Made by a program: the position numbers and the translations under genes. Shown here in pieces: positions 1-8,748 of a DNA stretch of 64,000 nt (position 1 is its first letter; each line of letters opens with the position of its first letter). This DNA is from Streptomyces sp. ISL-87. GTDB lineage: Bacteria > Actinomycetota > Actinomycetes > Streptomycetales > Streptomycetaceae. The stretch spans positions 38,323 through 102,322 of the forward strand of contig NZ_JAGGOY010000032.1 in assembly GCF_018614095.1 (NCBI RefSeq). The letters are read 5' to 3'. Under the pieces are notes generated by a model. The model searched no databases and had not been told where the DNA came from. It saw nothing but the letters and a program-made list of their open reading frames with translations.

Positions 1-935
1 ACGAGCGCCCCGCGGTCGACGAGCTGGGCGATGGCCTGGCGGACCGGGAGCTTGTTGACCGCCGGGTCGTTGGGGTTGAAGACCAGGTACCGGATCTCGG
101 CGCCGACGTTCTCGACGACCTGGACGCCCTGGTTGTGCGAGGCGGGGCTCTGCAGGTCCTTGATCTCCGTGGCGGAGAGGCCGCGGTAGGTGGCGTCGAT
201 CTCCTTGGCCTTGAGGGCCGCGACCATCTTCGTGGACTCCGCGAAGTAGCGGATGGTCACGGCGTCGTTACGGCGGTTCGCGAAGCCGGAGTAGGTCTGG
301 TTCTTGCCCAGGACCGCCTCGCTGCCCTCCTTGTACGACTCGAGCACGTACGGGCCGGAGCCGGTGACCTTGTCGTCCTCCCGCACCTTGTCGGCCGGGT
401 AGGCCTTGGGCGCGACCAGGGAGGCGGCCGGCGAGCCGAGGACGAACGGGAAGGTCGCGTCCGGGGTCTTCAGGTGGAAGACGACCGTCAGCGCGTCCGG
501 GGTCTCGATCTTGTCCAGGCTGCCGAAGAGGTCCTTGGGGCCGACCTTGGAGCCGATGGTCCGGATCCGGTCGAGGGAGTACTTGACGGCCTTGGCGTCG
601 AGCGGCTCGCCGTCGGAGAACTTCAGGCCCTTGCGCAGGACGCAGCGGTACGACTCGTTCGCGGAGTCGGTGAACTCGCAGCTCTGCGCCGCGTCCGGCT
701 GGGGCTTCGTGGAGCCCGTGGGGAACGCCAGGAGGGTCTGGTAGACGTTCCGGTACAGCTCCCAGGAGCCGTCCCAGGCGGCCGCGGGATCGAGGGTGCT
801 CGGGGCGCTCGTCGTGCCGACGACGATCTTTTGGGCGGCGTCACCGCTGTCGTCCGAAAGCAGGCCGCATCCGGCGAGCAGGGATATGGACGCAAGGGCC
901 GCAGTGATCTGCAGGCATCTGGTCCGGATGAACAC
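1..935 (-). CDS. ABC transporter solute-binding lipoprotein (family 5), partial
   Basis: Extracellular lipid-anchored solute-binding protein of the oligopeptide/dipeptide/nickel type (SBP_bac_5), which would deliver a peptide-like ligand to an ABC importer. The N-terminus has basic residues, a short hydrophobic stretch and a lipobox LLAGC (residues 19-23). Downstream are typical family features: STLDPA near the mature N-terminus, then FSDGEPLDAKAVKYSLDRI and SGPYVLESY. About 311 residues are visible and the C-terminal part lies beyond the window edge. I chose the GTG at 935 because GAGGAG sits 7 nt upstream; an in-frame GTG at 941 is too close to that site. The permease and ATPase genes are not in view, so the substrate is unknown. 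Confidence 0.85.
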   Translation of the reverse strand, partial: MFIRTRCLQITAALASISLLAGCGLLSDDSGDAAQKIVVGTTSAPSTLDPAAAWDGSWELYRNVYQTLLAFPTGSTKPQPDAAQSCEFTDSANESYRCVLRKGLKFSDGEPLDAKAVKYSLDRIRTIGSKVGPKDLFGSLDKIETPDALTVVFHLKTPDATFPFVLGSPAASLVAPKAYPADKVREDDKVTGSGPYVLESYKEGSEAVLGKNQTYSGFANRRNDAVTIRYFAESTKMVAALKAKEIDATYRGLSATEIKDLQSPASHNQGVQVVENVGAEIRYLVFNPNDPAVNKLPVRQAIAQLVDRGAL

Positions 936-1044
936 GTGCACGCTCCTCGATCAGCCAGGGGTGCGGCAGACCCTACCGCAGTGCATCACAAATCCAATGG
1001 GCAGGTTTCGTGAGGCACTTGACCGATTACGTGCGCATTAGGTA

Positions 1045-1075
1045 CGCATTTGCCTCCCCTTTGGAGGCAAATGCG
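1045..1075. terminator. Hairpin terminator between the SDR pair and the lipoprotein gene
   Basis: A perfect 13-bp inverted repeat (CGCATTTGCCTCC and its complement) with a 5-nt loop lies just past the stop of the SDR gene that ends at 1088. It probably ends minus-strand transcription of the SDR pair before the lipoprotein gene. Confidence 0.7.
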
Positions 1076-1087
1076 TCCGATTACCGG

Positions 1088-1849
1088 TCAGTGGACTCCG
1101 GCATTGAGGAACATTCCCCCGTCAATGATCAGAGTTTGTCCCGTGATCCATTCCGCTTGTGCAGATGTCAGAAATGCCGCGGCCCCTCCGATGTCCTCCG
1201 GGAGCCCCAGCCGGCCGAGCGGGTAGGCCGCGGCGGCCTCCTGCTCCCGGCCGTCGTAGAGCGCCTGGGCGAACTTCGTCTTGACCACCGCGGGGGCGAT
1301 CGCGTTGACCCGGACCGCGGGCGCCATCTCGTGGGCGAGCTGGAGGGTGAGGTTGACCATGGCGGCTTTGCTCATCCCGTACGCACCGATGAAGGGCGAG
1401 GCGGAGACGCCGGCGATGGAGGCGATGTTCACGATCGCGCCGCCGTTGTCCTTCTGCCAGGCGTGCCAGGTGCGCTGGGCGAAGCCGAGCGCCGAGATCA
1501 CGTTGGTCTCGAAGACCTTCCGCGCGACACCGAGGTCCAGGTCCGCGATCGGGCCGAAGACCGGATTGGTGCCGGCGTTGTTGATCAGGAAGTCGACCCG
1601 CCCGAACGCCTCCATCGTGCGCTCGACGGCGACGGCCTGGTGGGCCTCGTCGTGCGCCTTGCCGGCGACGCCGATCACCCGGTCCGCACCGAGCGCCTCG
1701 ACGGCCGCCTTGAGGGCGTCCTCGTTGCGCCCGGTGATGCAGACCCGGTCGCCGCGGGCGACCAGCGCCTCGGCGATGCCGTAGCCGATGCCCCGGCTCG
1801 CGCCGGTGATCAGCGCGACCTTGCCGCTGTCCGTTCCTTCGTACGTCAT
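1088..1849 (-). CDS. SDR family oxidoreductase (FabG-like)
   Basis: Classical short-chain dehydrogenase/reductase of 253 residues, expected to be a cytoplasmic NAD(P)-dependent oxidoreductase. Visible motifs are TGASRGIG (15-22) for the dinucleotide, NNAG (90-93), Ser144, and the YxxxK pair Tyr157/Lys161. R41 in the TGR motif after beta-2 suggests NADP preference. The C-terminal GQTLIIDGG is typical of FabG-like members. It lies 21 nt downstream of a second SDR on the same strand, so the two are probably co-transcribed and may act on related substrates. FabG-like sequence does not identify the substrate; involvement in fatty acid or polyketide reduction is only a possibility. Confidence 0.85.
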   Translation of the reverse strand: MTYEGTDSGKVALITGASRGIGYGIAEALVARGDRVCITGRNEDALKAAVEALGADRVIGVAGKAHDEAHQAVAVERTMEAFGRVDFLINNAGTNPVFGPIADLDLGVARKVFETNVISALGFAQRTWHAWQKDNGGAIVNIASIAGVSASPFIGAYGMSKAAMVNLTLQLAHEMAPAVRVNAIAPAVVKTKFAQALYDGREQEAAAAYPLGRLGLPEDIGGAAAFLTSAQAEWITGQTLIIDGGMFLNAGVH

Positions 1850-1870
1850 GATCGTGCGCCCTGCCTCTCG

Positions 1871-2632
1871 CTAGTTGAGCGGGCCGCCGGCCACGTACAT
1901 GACCTGGCCGGAGACGAAGCCGGCGGCCTCGCCCGTGAAGAAGGCGATGGCGTTGGCGATGTCGTCCGGGGTGCCGACGCGCTGAACGGGGATCTGGGTG
2001 GCGGCGGCCGCCTTGAAGTCCTCGAAGCCCATGCCGACGCGGGCGGCGGTCTGGGCGGTCATCTCGGTGGCGATGAAGCCGGGGGCGACGGCGTTGGCGG
2101 TGACGCCGAACTTGCCGAGCTCGATGGCCAGGGTCTTGGTGAAGCCCTGCAGGCCGGCCTTGGCGGCGGAGTAGTTGACCTGGCCGCGGTTGCCCAGCGC
2201 CGAGCTGCTGGAGAGGTTGACAATGCGGCCGAACTTGGCCTCCACCATGTACTTCTGACAGGCCTTCGACATCAGAAACGCGCCGCGCAGGTGCACGTTC
2301 ATGACGGTGTCCCAGTCCGTCTCGCTCATCTTGAAGAGCAGGTTGTCGCGCAGCACACCCGCGTTGTTGACCAGGATGGTAGGGGCGCCGAGTTCGCGTG
2401 CGACGCGCTCGACGGCCGCTTCGACCTGCGCGCCGTCGGAGACGTCGCAGCCGACCGCCAGGGCCTTGCCGCCCTCCGCCGTGATCGCCTCCACGGTGTC
2501 CTTGCAGGCCGCCTCGTCGAGATCGAGTACGGCGACGGCGCGGCCCTCGGCGGCCAGGCGTACGGCGGTGGCCGCGCCGATGCCCCGGGCCGCCCCGGTC
2601 ACGATCGCGACGCGCTGCTCGGTGGTGGACAT
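1871..2632 (-). CDS. SDR family oxidoreductase, 3-oxoacyl-ACP reductase-like
   Basis: A 253-residue FabG-like short-chain dehydrogenase. Motifs are TGAARGIG (12-19), D37 after beta-2 (LDLDE, which suggests NAD or mixed cofactor use), CDVSD (62-66), NNAG (89-92), the catalytic serine run near 141-144, and YSAAK (154-158). The C-terminal GQVMYVAGG matches FabG proteins. I chose the ATG at 2632, with GAGGAG 7 nt upstream, instead of an in-frame start 54 nt earlier that has no ribosome-binding site. It is the first gene of a two-SDR unit. A role as a 3-ketoacyl-ACP/CoA reductase is inferred from family resemblance only. Confidence 0.85.
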   Translation of the reverse strand: MSTTEQRVAIVTGAARGIGAATAVRLAAEGRAVAVLDLDEAACKDTVEAITAEGGKALAVGCDVSDGAQVEAAVERVARELGAPTILVNNAGVLRDNLLFKMSETDWDTVMNVHLRGAFLMSKACQKYMVEAKFGRIVNLSSSSALGNRGQVNYSAAKAGLQGFTKTLAIELGKFGVTANAVAPGFIATEMTAQTAARVGMGFEDFKAAAATQIPVQRVGTPDDIANAIAFFTGEAAGFVSGQVMYVAGGPLN

Positions 2633-2885
2633 GCTGGATCTCCTCGCCCTTGGAATCCTCGACAGCGGCGTCTCATAGGTGAGCAACCGCTTAGTAGCTT
2701 CAGTGAGGAGACGCTAGGAGCCCTGGCACCCGGTGTCAACGGCACCGCGTCCCAGGGCTCCTCAAGGTCGCTCCGCGCCCGGCGCGGCGAGCACGGCCGG
2801 CGCAGTCGGCACAGCCGGCCGGTACCGGTCATCCCGGTCCGGTCAGCCCAGCCCCTGCCCAGCCCAGTCAGCCGAGTCAGCCCAG

Positions 2886-3269
2886 TCAGCGCACCAGCAG
2901 ATCCAGAAGCCGTTCCACCTCTGCCTCGGGGTCCGCCGTCAACCCGGTGTGCACCGGACCCGGCTGCACCACGGTGCTGCGCGGCGCGATCAGCCAGCGG
3001 AACCGGCGGCCCGCGTCGTCCCCCGCCGCCTGGCCCGCCCGCTCGCCGCCCGCGCACAGCCCCTCGACCGCACGCAGGGCGGCCCGCACCCCGGCCACGT
3101 CGGCACGGGGGTCCAGGGCGAGGAGCTTGGCCTCGTCGAGGTGGGTGCGCGCGGCGACGTAAGAATGCGCCCGGCAGTAGACGATCACGCCGGCGTTGAA
3201 ACACTCGCCCCGCTCCACCCGGGGCACCACACGCACCAGCGCGTACTCGAACACGTCCCGCTTGGTCAC
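2886..3269 (-). CDS. DUF3037 family protein
   Basis: A 127-residue protein starting TKRDVFEYALVRVVPRVERG, matching the DUF3037 family. The start is the GTG at 3269, which overlaps the TGA of the upstream HipA-like kinase gene in a GTGA arrangement, so the two are very likely translationally coupled. An earlier in-frame ATG at 3305 lies inside the kinase gene and would add a charged stretch not typical of the family. DUF3037 genes next to HipA-like kinase genes recur in bacteria, but I know of no established function. It is presumed soluble, with no membrane segment. Confidence 0.8.
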   Translation of the reverse strand: MTKRDVFEYALVRVVPRVERGECFNAGVIVYCRAHSYVAARTHLDEAKLLALDPRADVAGVRAALRAVEGLCAGGERAGQAAGDDAGRRFRWLIAPRSTVVQPGPVHTGLTADPEAEVERLLDLLVR

Positions 3270-4111
3270 TCGCTGCCGCTCTTCTTCTTCGTTTCGTGGG
3301 GCCACTCGGTCAGGTGCTCGGTCAGCCAGCCGGGCGGCTTGGGCGGGGCCTTCACCTCAGCCTCCATCGAGATCCTCTCGTGGATCGTGGCGGCGCGCGG
3401 AAGCAGGGCCTCCACATAGGCGCGCCGCAGCGCGTCGGTGGACTCGAAGCCGGGCTCGTCGACCAGCCACTCGTCGGGGACGTCGGCCGCGACCTCGGCC
3501 AGCAGGTCCCTTGTCACCAGGGGCGCGAGCTCCGCGGCGGCGGCCGCGATGTCCGGGCCGACCGGGGCCAGGACGTGGTCGGAGGCGTTGTAGGGCTTTG
3601 CGGCCGCGGTCTCGGCGGTGGGCCAGTTGTGGTGCCAGATCATGGTGGCGCCGTGGTCGATGAGCCAGACGTCCCCGTGCCAGACCAGCATGTTGGGGTT
3701 GCGCCAGGACCTGTCGACATTGTTGATCAGGGCGTCGAACCAGACCACGCGCCCCGCCTCGACGGGGTCCACCTGGTACGCGAGCGGGTCGAAGCCGATC
3801 GAGCCGGGCAGGTAGTCCATCCCGAGGTTCAGCCCGCCGCTGGCCTTGAGCAGCTCCTGGACCTCCTGGTCGGGCTCGGCGAGCCCGATGACGGGGTCGA
3901 GCTGCATCTGCACCAGTCGCGGGACCCGCAGGCCCAGCCGCTGGGCCAGGCGGCCGCAGATGACCTCGGCGACGAGGGTCTTGCGCCCCTGGCCGGCTCC
4001 GGTGAATTTCATGACGTAGGTACCGAGGTCGTCGGCCTCGACGATCCCCGGGAGCGAGCCGCCCTCACGCAGGGGCGTGACATAGCGGGTCGCGATCACT
4101 TCTGTGAGCAT
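3266..4111 (-). CDS. HipA-like kinase family protein
   Basis: A 281-residue stand-alone protein resembling the HipA/PI3K-like kinase fold. A lysine in YVMKF (Lys35) could contact ATP; NNVDRSWRNPN (130-140) looks like the catalytic-loop segment with its Asp/Asn pair, and WLIDHGA (149-155) occupies the metal-binding Asp position. HipA relatives phosphorylate proteins such as glutamyl-tRNA synthetase, but this short actinobacterial subgroup has no partner HipB here; its only partner is the GTGA-coupled DUF3037 gene. No helix-turn-helix gene adjoins. The kinase assignment is good at fold level, while the target and a toxin role are unknown. Confidence 0.75.
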   Translation of the reverse strand: MLTEVIATRYVTPLREGGSLPGIVEADDLGTYVMKFTGAGQGRKTLVAEVICGRLAQRLGLRVPRLVQMQLDPVIGLAEPDQEVQELLKASGGLNLGMDYLPGSIGFDPLAYQVDPVEAGRVVWFDALINNVDRSWRNPNMLVWHGDVWLIDHGATMIWHHNWPTAETAAAKPYNASDHVLAPVGPDIAAAAAELAPLVTRDLLAEVAADVPDEWLVDEPGFESTDALRRAYVEALLPRAATIHERISMEAEVKAPPKPPGWLTEHLTEWPHETKKKSGSE

Positions 4112-4189
4112 TTTCCCAGGCTATACGGCGGCTGATCTTCAAATCCAAGGCATATCCCGAACGACTGCTCACCCGGCGGAGACCGGCGA

Positions 4190-4422
4190 TCAGCCCTGGA
4201 GAGAATCTGGGGAGTTCTGGCCAGACGCCTCGCTCCCCCGCTCGCCCAGCAGACCGTCGATGGCTCGGCGCCCCTTGCCGCCGGCCTCCGGCATGAAGTG
4301 GGCGTAGTGGTCGAGCGTGATCGTCGGGGACGAGTGTCCCAGCCACCTCGCCAGGGTCACCACCGACTCGCCGGCCTCCAGGACGACCGACGCGTACGTG
4401 TGCCTGTTCGGCACCAGCGAGT
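4190..4422 (-). pseudogene. Tyrosine recombinase/integrase, C-terminal fragment
   Basis: About 75 residues of the catalytic C-terminus of a phage-type integrase: RHTYASVVLEAGESV carries the conserved Arg, ARWLGHSSPTIT follows, and HYAHF holds the nucleophilic Tyr. The stop is at 4190. The reading frame loses integrase similarity exactly where a roughly 40-bp repeat begins at 4423, so the gene was cut there. An N-terminal integrase piece lies at about 4770-5130 on the opposite strand, too rearranged to restore one gene. It marks an old integrative element. Confidence 0.75.
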
Positions 4423-4463
4423 CCGGGTGTGAGTAGTTGAGGTACAGAAAGTGCCGCCGAGAA
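4423..4463 (+). repeat. ~41-bp repeat, copy 1 (mobile-element end?)
   Basis: The segment beginning CCGGGTGTGAGTAGTT and ending GTGCCGCCGAGA is nearly identical to 9682-9724, in the same orientation. It separates the truncated integrase from an unrelated fragment. A leading GGG and a length near 40 bp would fit a Tn3-type terminal inverted repeat, but I find no inverted partner in the window. Confidence 0.6.
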
Positions 4464-4496
4464 CGATCATGTTCCGGTAGCACACCGGCCTGAGGT

Positions 4497-5180
4497 TCGG
4501 ACATCGACCTCGGCCCGCTGTTCCAGGTGACCGACCGGCTGTGGCACCGCGGCTCCGAGGCGCTGTCCCACATCGTCCTCGGCCCCGCCCTGCGCGCGGA
4601 GACGGACCGCCACCGGGTGCACCCCGTGCTGCTGGAGGCGTGCTTCCTCGCGCTGACCGTCACCTACCCCGAGAAGCTGGGCCGGCGGACGTACGTGCCG
4701 CTCGGCGCGGACCGTATCCGGATCGATCGTCCTCACCGGATACGTCGAGGCGATGTCATCCGGCACAGTGAGATCTTCACTCCGCTCCGGGTCCTCGATC
4801 TGCGGGTCGGACACACCGCCACGGTCCTTGAGGAGATGGGGATCTTCCTGGACGACAGCGAACCCTCCTTCGAACGCTGGCTTGCCGAGCGGCTGGACGG
4901 CCTCGCCCCCGGCATCGCAGCGGAGGCCGAACGCTGGACCCGGGTTCTGCGTGACGGCGGCCCCCGCAGCCTGCCCCGGCAGCAGAGCACGGTCTGGCTC
5001 TACCTCAACGAAGCCCGCCCAGCACTGCTGGGCTGGTCGGACCGCTACGACCACCTGCGGGAGGTGACCCGCGAGGATGTCCTCACCCACCTCAAGACCC
5101 TGCATGGCCACACCGCAGAGGCCAACTCGGCGCTCTGCGTTGGCCCCGGCGTCCTATCTCTGACCCACGGTGCAAAGTAG
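4497..5180 (+). pseudogene. Chimeric remnant: PKS dehydratase-like piece joined to integrase N-terminus
   Basis: One open frame combines two unrelated fragments. The first part (about 4497-4730: DIDLGPLF, DRLWHRGSEALS, VHPVLLEACFLAL, YVPLGADRIRI) resembles the C-terminal half of a modular polyketide synthase dehydratase domain; the usual catalytic Asp after HP-LL is Glu and the N-terminal His motif is absent. The second (about 4770-5130: SEPSFERWLAERLD, STVWLYLNEARP, YDHLREVTREDVL) resembles the SAM-like DNA-binding N-domain of actinobacterial tyrosine recombinases. The open frame can start at the GTG at 4527 and ends at 5180. Either part alone would be non-functional, so I read this as debris from recombination. 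Confidence 0.55.
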
Positions 5181-5635
5181 CTGCTACACCTCGAACGTCA
5201 GCTGTCCGGAGGCTTCGCGTGCGACGTGACGGGCTTCGGCTCGGAGAGTGGGCCCACTGCTGCGGGCCCCGCAGTAGTGGGCCAGGGCGCATGCATGAGG
5301 TGGCCGTCGCCGGTCAGTCGTCGGGGTCTGAGGAACATCCGTGTCAGATCGTGCGCTAAGGGTTCGCCGGGATGGTTGGTGCTTTGACCTGGGCTGATTG
5401 AGCGTGGGAGCCTTCGTGGGTCGTTGTTGTCGTGGCCTCTGGTCTGTTACAAGTAATTTAGTGTGTGGCTCCGCATGGGGTCCGATGCCGCCGTTCGCGG
5501 AGGAAGAGCTTACGGAGTCCTCCGCTTCGTAGCGGTGCTCCGCCGGGGGCGGCCACCCACCGCTGGCGGCACCACGGACTGCACTGCGGCTGGGGAGGGG
5601 AACGGCCGTGCCGTCGGCTGCCGCGGCACAGCTGA
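5181..5635. other. Intergenic stretch without recognisable gene
   Basis: About 455 bp between the chimeric remnant and the hydrolase stop. Short open frames exist on both strands but none shows recognisable domains or consistent codon bias. The part around 5380-5470 is less G/C-rich than its surroundings. I see no clear hairpin or promoter. Confidence 0.5.
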
Positions 5636-7072
5636 TCAGCCGCTGTTGTCCGGGGGGTAGACGCTGAGGTCGCCGTAGGCCGACAGAGCGCCGGCCAGGT
5701 CACCGGGTTTGTGCCGCAGGGTGGCGTCCAGGAAGGCGAGGGTGGTCGCGGCGACGACGTGCGGGCTCTCGCTGCGGCCCAGGGAGCCGACTATCGAGGG
5801 CACGGGCGGCAGGTACAGGGGGCCGTCCATGAAGGTGAGGTGTGCGGCGCCGGGGACAGTGAGCCGGTAGCTCGTCGCAGTGCTGAGCTTGAGGGCCTCG
5901 GTGAGGCGGGGTATGTAACGCGGGTCGGTTCCGGGGGTGATGGCCTGGGTGAGCGCGAGCGTCGGCTGCTGGAGGGAGGGGAAGGCGGGGCCGTGGGGGT
6001 AGCCGTCCAGATCGATGACGGCGTCGAACCGGCGGTCTTGCCGGGCTGCCTGCAGAGCGGCGGCACCGCCTATGGAGTGCCCGGTGACCGCGACCCGACT
6101 GGTGTCCAGGCGTCCGGTGAGCGGGTCCGTCATCTCACCTCGGTCCAGATGGTCCAGATGGTCCAGCTGGCTGAGGACGAAGCCGAGGTCGGCGGCCCGG
6201 ACGGCCGTCCAGTCAACCGCCAACTTGCCGTCCTCGTCCCGGTCTCCGGTGGAGGCGATCTCGGCGTGAATCGTTCGGCCGTCGGCGAGGATGACGGCGG
6301 CGGAGTCGTACGGGTGGTCGAGGGCGGCGACCACATAGCCGTGGCTGGCCAGTTCCTCCGCCCACGCGGTGTTCTGGGTACGCACTCCGCCCGACCCGGG
6401 AGAGAACAGCACGACCGGGAACCGTTCGCCCCCACCGGCCACCGGAGCGTTGAAGACCGAATGGGTGCGGGCACGCGGGACGCCGTCGACCAGGAAGCCA
6501 GGCAAGCCGACCTCGCGGGCGAGGGCATCGGAGACGGTGCGCGCCTCGTGCTCCGTGCGTCCGAGGTACTGGGCCCGCTGCGCGCCTGCGGGGCCCTTCC
6601 GCGCGGGATACCAGAGCTGGACCACGACCGTGCGCCGGTCGTGCGGATCAGCGGTGAAGCTCTCGGGGCGGAGCGGGTCGGTCCACTGCACCACGCGGGT
6701 CCCGACCGCGAAACGGCCCGACGGCTCGGGGAACACGGGTACGGGAAAGGCCCAGGCGGCCACCGGACCCGTGGCGATCAGGCCGACGCAGGCCACCGAC
6801 CCCGGCAACGCCAGCCACCATCGGGCCCGCCACGCCGGCCGACCGGTACGGCGTCGCAGCAGGGGCGAGAGGGCGAACGGCAACGCGACGGCAGCGCCTG
6901 CCAGTACCGGCACCGTCTGCCAGCGGATCCCTGTCACGCTCAGCACGATCGCGGACGGCACGAAAACCGCCCCCGCCGCGATCGTGACGCGTGGGCGGGC
7001 GGCGGGGGGAAGCCAGCGCGCCACCACCAGCGCGACGGCACCCAGCAAGGCAAGGACTTCCAGGGGGGACAT
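5636..7072 (-). CDS. Membrane-anchored alpha/beta hydrolase (PAF acetylhydrolase-like)
   Basis: A 478-residue protein. The first ~130 residues carry about four hydrophobic segments. The rest is an alpha/beta hydrolase like plasma/actinobacterial platelet-activating-factor acetylhydrolases: VVVQLWYPA near the domain start, FPVVLFSPGSGG for the oxyanion region, VAVTGHSIGGAAAL with the nucleophilic Ser, DAVIDLDGY with an Asp, and PGAAHLTF with the His. It would act at the membrane on a short-chain ester or phospholipid. I chose the ATG at 7072 (GGGG about 7 nt upstream) because upstream in-frame sequence looks non-coding. It is divergent from the histidine kinase gene, which may control it. Confidence 0.75.
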   Translation of the reverse strand: MSPLEVLALLGAVALVVARWLPPAARPRVTIAAGAVFVPSAIVLSVTGIRWQTVPVLAGAAVALPFALSPLLRRRTGRPAWRARWWLALPGSVACVGLIATGPVAAWAFPVPVFPEPSGRFAVGTRVVQWTDPLRPESFTADPHDRRTVVVQLWYPARKGPAGAQRAQYLGRTEHEARTVSDALAREVGLPGFLVDGVPRARTHSVFNAPVAGGGERFPVVLFSPGSGGVRTQNTAWAEELASHGYVVAALDHPYDSAAVILADGRTIHAEIASTGDRDEDGKLAVDWTAVRAADLGFVLSQLDHLDHLDRGEMTDPLTGRLDTSRVAVTGHSIGGAAALQAARQDRRFDAVIDLDGYPHGPAFPSLQQPTLALTQAITPGTDPRYIPRLTEALKLSTATSYRLTVPGAAHLTFMDGPLYLPPVPSIVGSLGRSESPHVVAATTLAFLDATLRHKPGDLAGALSAYGDLSVYPPDNSG

Positions 7073-7458
7073 GTACAGCCCCGTGATGATCTCGGTCACC
7101 CGGCCATACTCGGCGCCGGGTATGCGCTGCCACATCGATCCCGGGTCGCCCTCGTGTGTAACCCCGGTCGCAATCCGAGGCAGGTCCCTGTGCAACCGGG
7201 ATAGCAATCGAGCACGCCAGATCAGCGGCCGCCCTGCGACCCGGGAGGTACGGGGACTCCTCCTGCGGTCGTAGCTCGGCACGGTGCCATCAGACGGTGG
7301 ACTCATGTGCTTCGCGGGCCCGCGGCCTACCGTGACAGGACCGCGGTACGTGCCGGGCAGCGCGAGGCGTACGTTCCCCGTACTCGACTCGGCTCCGGCT
7401 GTACGCGGTGGCGGCCCCGGCCAGGGCCGCCATGACGCTGAATCGACAGGGGCCTGTG

Positions 7459-8748
7459 ATGACTGAGGCGGCCGCGGAACCCGGCCATGCCCACCCGGTG
7501 AGCCACCGGGACCGGGTGCGGCGGACGAAGACAGCCGTACGGCTGACGAGGTACGCCGACCTGGCCTCCGTGCGAGCGGCACGACTGGTGAGAACCGGCC
7601 GGCGCTGGGGCCTGCGGCTGCCGCCCATGGTGTGGGACTCGCTGTTACCGGCGCTGCTCCTGCTCAACATCATGACCACGCGCGCGCCGCAAGAGCTCCC
7701 GGTGGCCGTGGCCCTCACCGCTGCCCTTGCGCTGCCCCTGGTGTGGCGACGCCGGGCCCCACTCACGGTGTTCGGCGCCGTGGCAGTCGCGGCCTTCATC
7801 CAGTGGCTGATGGACGTCCAACTGCCGGCGGACATCGCCTTGCTGGTGGCTCTCTACACGGCGGCCGCGAACTCGGGCCGGCGCGGCACGCTTGTCGCCG
7901 GTGCCATCGTGGAGGGCGGGGCCCTGCTGGCCTGCCTGCGCTGGGCGACGGAAGGCGCATTCCTGACCCCCTTCGTCGCGGTGAGCGCGATGGTCGTCGC
8001 CGCCGCCGTCCTGGGTGTGAATGTGCGGACCACGCGCGCCTACCTCGCTGCCCTGGAGGAACGGGCCGCACGCCTGGAGCAACAACAGGACCAGCAGGCG
8101 CGACTGGCCGTCGCCGAGGAGAGGACACGTATCACCCGGGAGATGCACGACATCGTCACCCACAACCTGTCCGTCATGGTCGCGCTCACCGACGCCGCCG
8201 TCTACGCGCAGCACCGGTCGCCCGACAAGGCCACCACCGCGATGCTCCAGATCTCCGAGACAGGCCGGCAGGCCCTGACCGACATGCGGCGCTCGTTGGG
8301 CATCCTGCGGACCGACGAACCGGACGCGGAGCGCCACCCGTTGCCCGGCATCGCACAACTGGAGGCCCTCGCCGGCCAGATGTGCGCCGCCGGGCTGCCG
8401 ACCCGCGTCGAGGTCCAGGGCGGCCACACCCGCATACCCGCCACCGCACAACTGACCGTCTACCGCCTGGTACAGGAAGCCTTGACCAACGCCCTCAAGC
8501 ACACACCCACCGGCACACACGCGAAGGTCCGGATACGGTGCTCAACCGAGACCGTCACAGTGGACGTCACCGACAGCGGCCCCTGGCCGCCACTTCCCGG
8601 CGCCACACCCTCCGGCCACGGCATCCCCGGCATGCGCGAGCGCTCGGCCGCCTACGGGGGCACGTTGCGGGCCGGACCGCTTCCGGGCGGCGGCTGGGGA
8701 GTCCATACCCGCCTCTTCCTCAGCAGCAGCGGAGCGGTGTCCGCATGA
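7459..8748 (+). CDS. Sensor histidine kinase (NarL/DesK-type)
   Basis: A 429-residue sensor kinase. Hydrophobic segments between about 60 and 190 form a membrane-spanning input region without a large extracellular loop. A short coiled coil (195-220) leads to the HisKA_3 box ITREMHDIVTHNLSVMV with phospho-acceptor His230, followed by an HATPase_c domain (VQEALTNALKHTP as N-box; GHGIPGMRERSAAYGG as G-box). The start is the ATG at 7459, with AGGGG 7 nt upstream. The gene overlaps the response-regulator gene by ATGA, giving coupled expression. The signal is not evident, and divergence from the hydrolase suggests an envelope or lipid cue only as a guess. Confidence 0.9.
   Translation: MTEAAAEPGHAHPVSHRDRVRRTKTAVRLTRYADLASVRAARLVRTGRRWGLRLPPMVWDSLLPALLLLNIMTTRAPQELPVAVALTAALALPLVWRRRAPLTVFGAVAVAAFIQWLMDVQLPADIALLVALYTAAANSGRRGTLVAGAIVEGGALLACLRWATEGAFLTPFVAVSAMVVAAAVLGVNVRTTRAYLAALEERAARLEQQQDQQARLAVAEERTRITREMHDIVTHNLSVMVALTDAAVYAQHRSPDKATTAMLQISETGRQALTDMRRSLGILRTDEPDAERHPLPGIAQLEALAGQMCAAGLPTRVEVQGGHTRIPATAQLTVYRLVQEALTNALKHTPTGTHAKVRIRCSTETVTVDVTDSGPWPPLPGATPSGHGIPGMRERSAAYGGTLRAGPLPGGGWGVHTRLFLSSSGAVSA

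Noticed and set aside
1010..3199. 729-codon plus-strand open frame
   Set aside because: It is a high-G/C shadow of the two SDR genes and the DUF3037 gene on the other strand; its product is Arg/Gly/Asp-rich with no domain.
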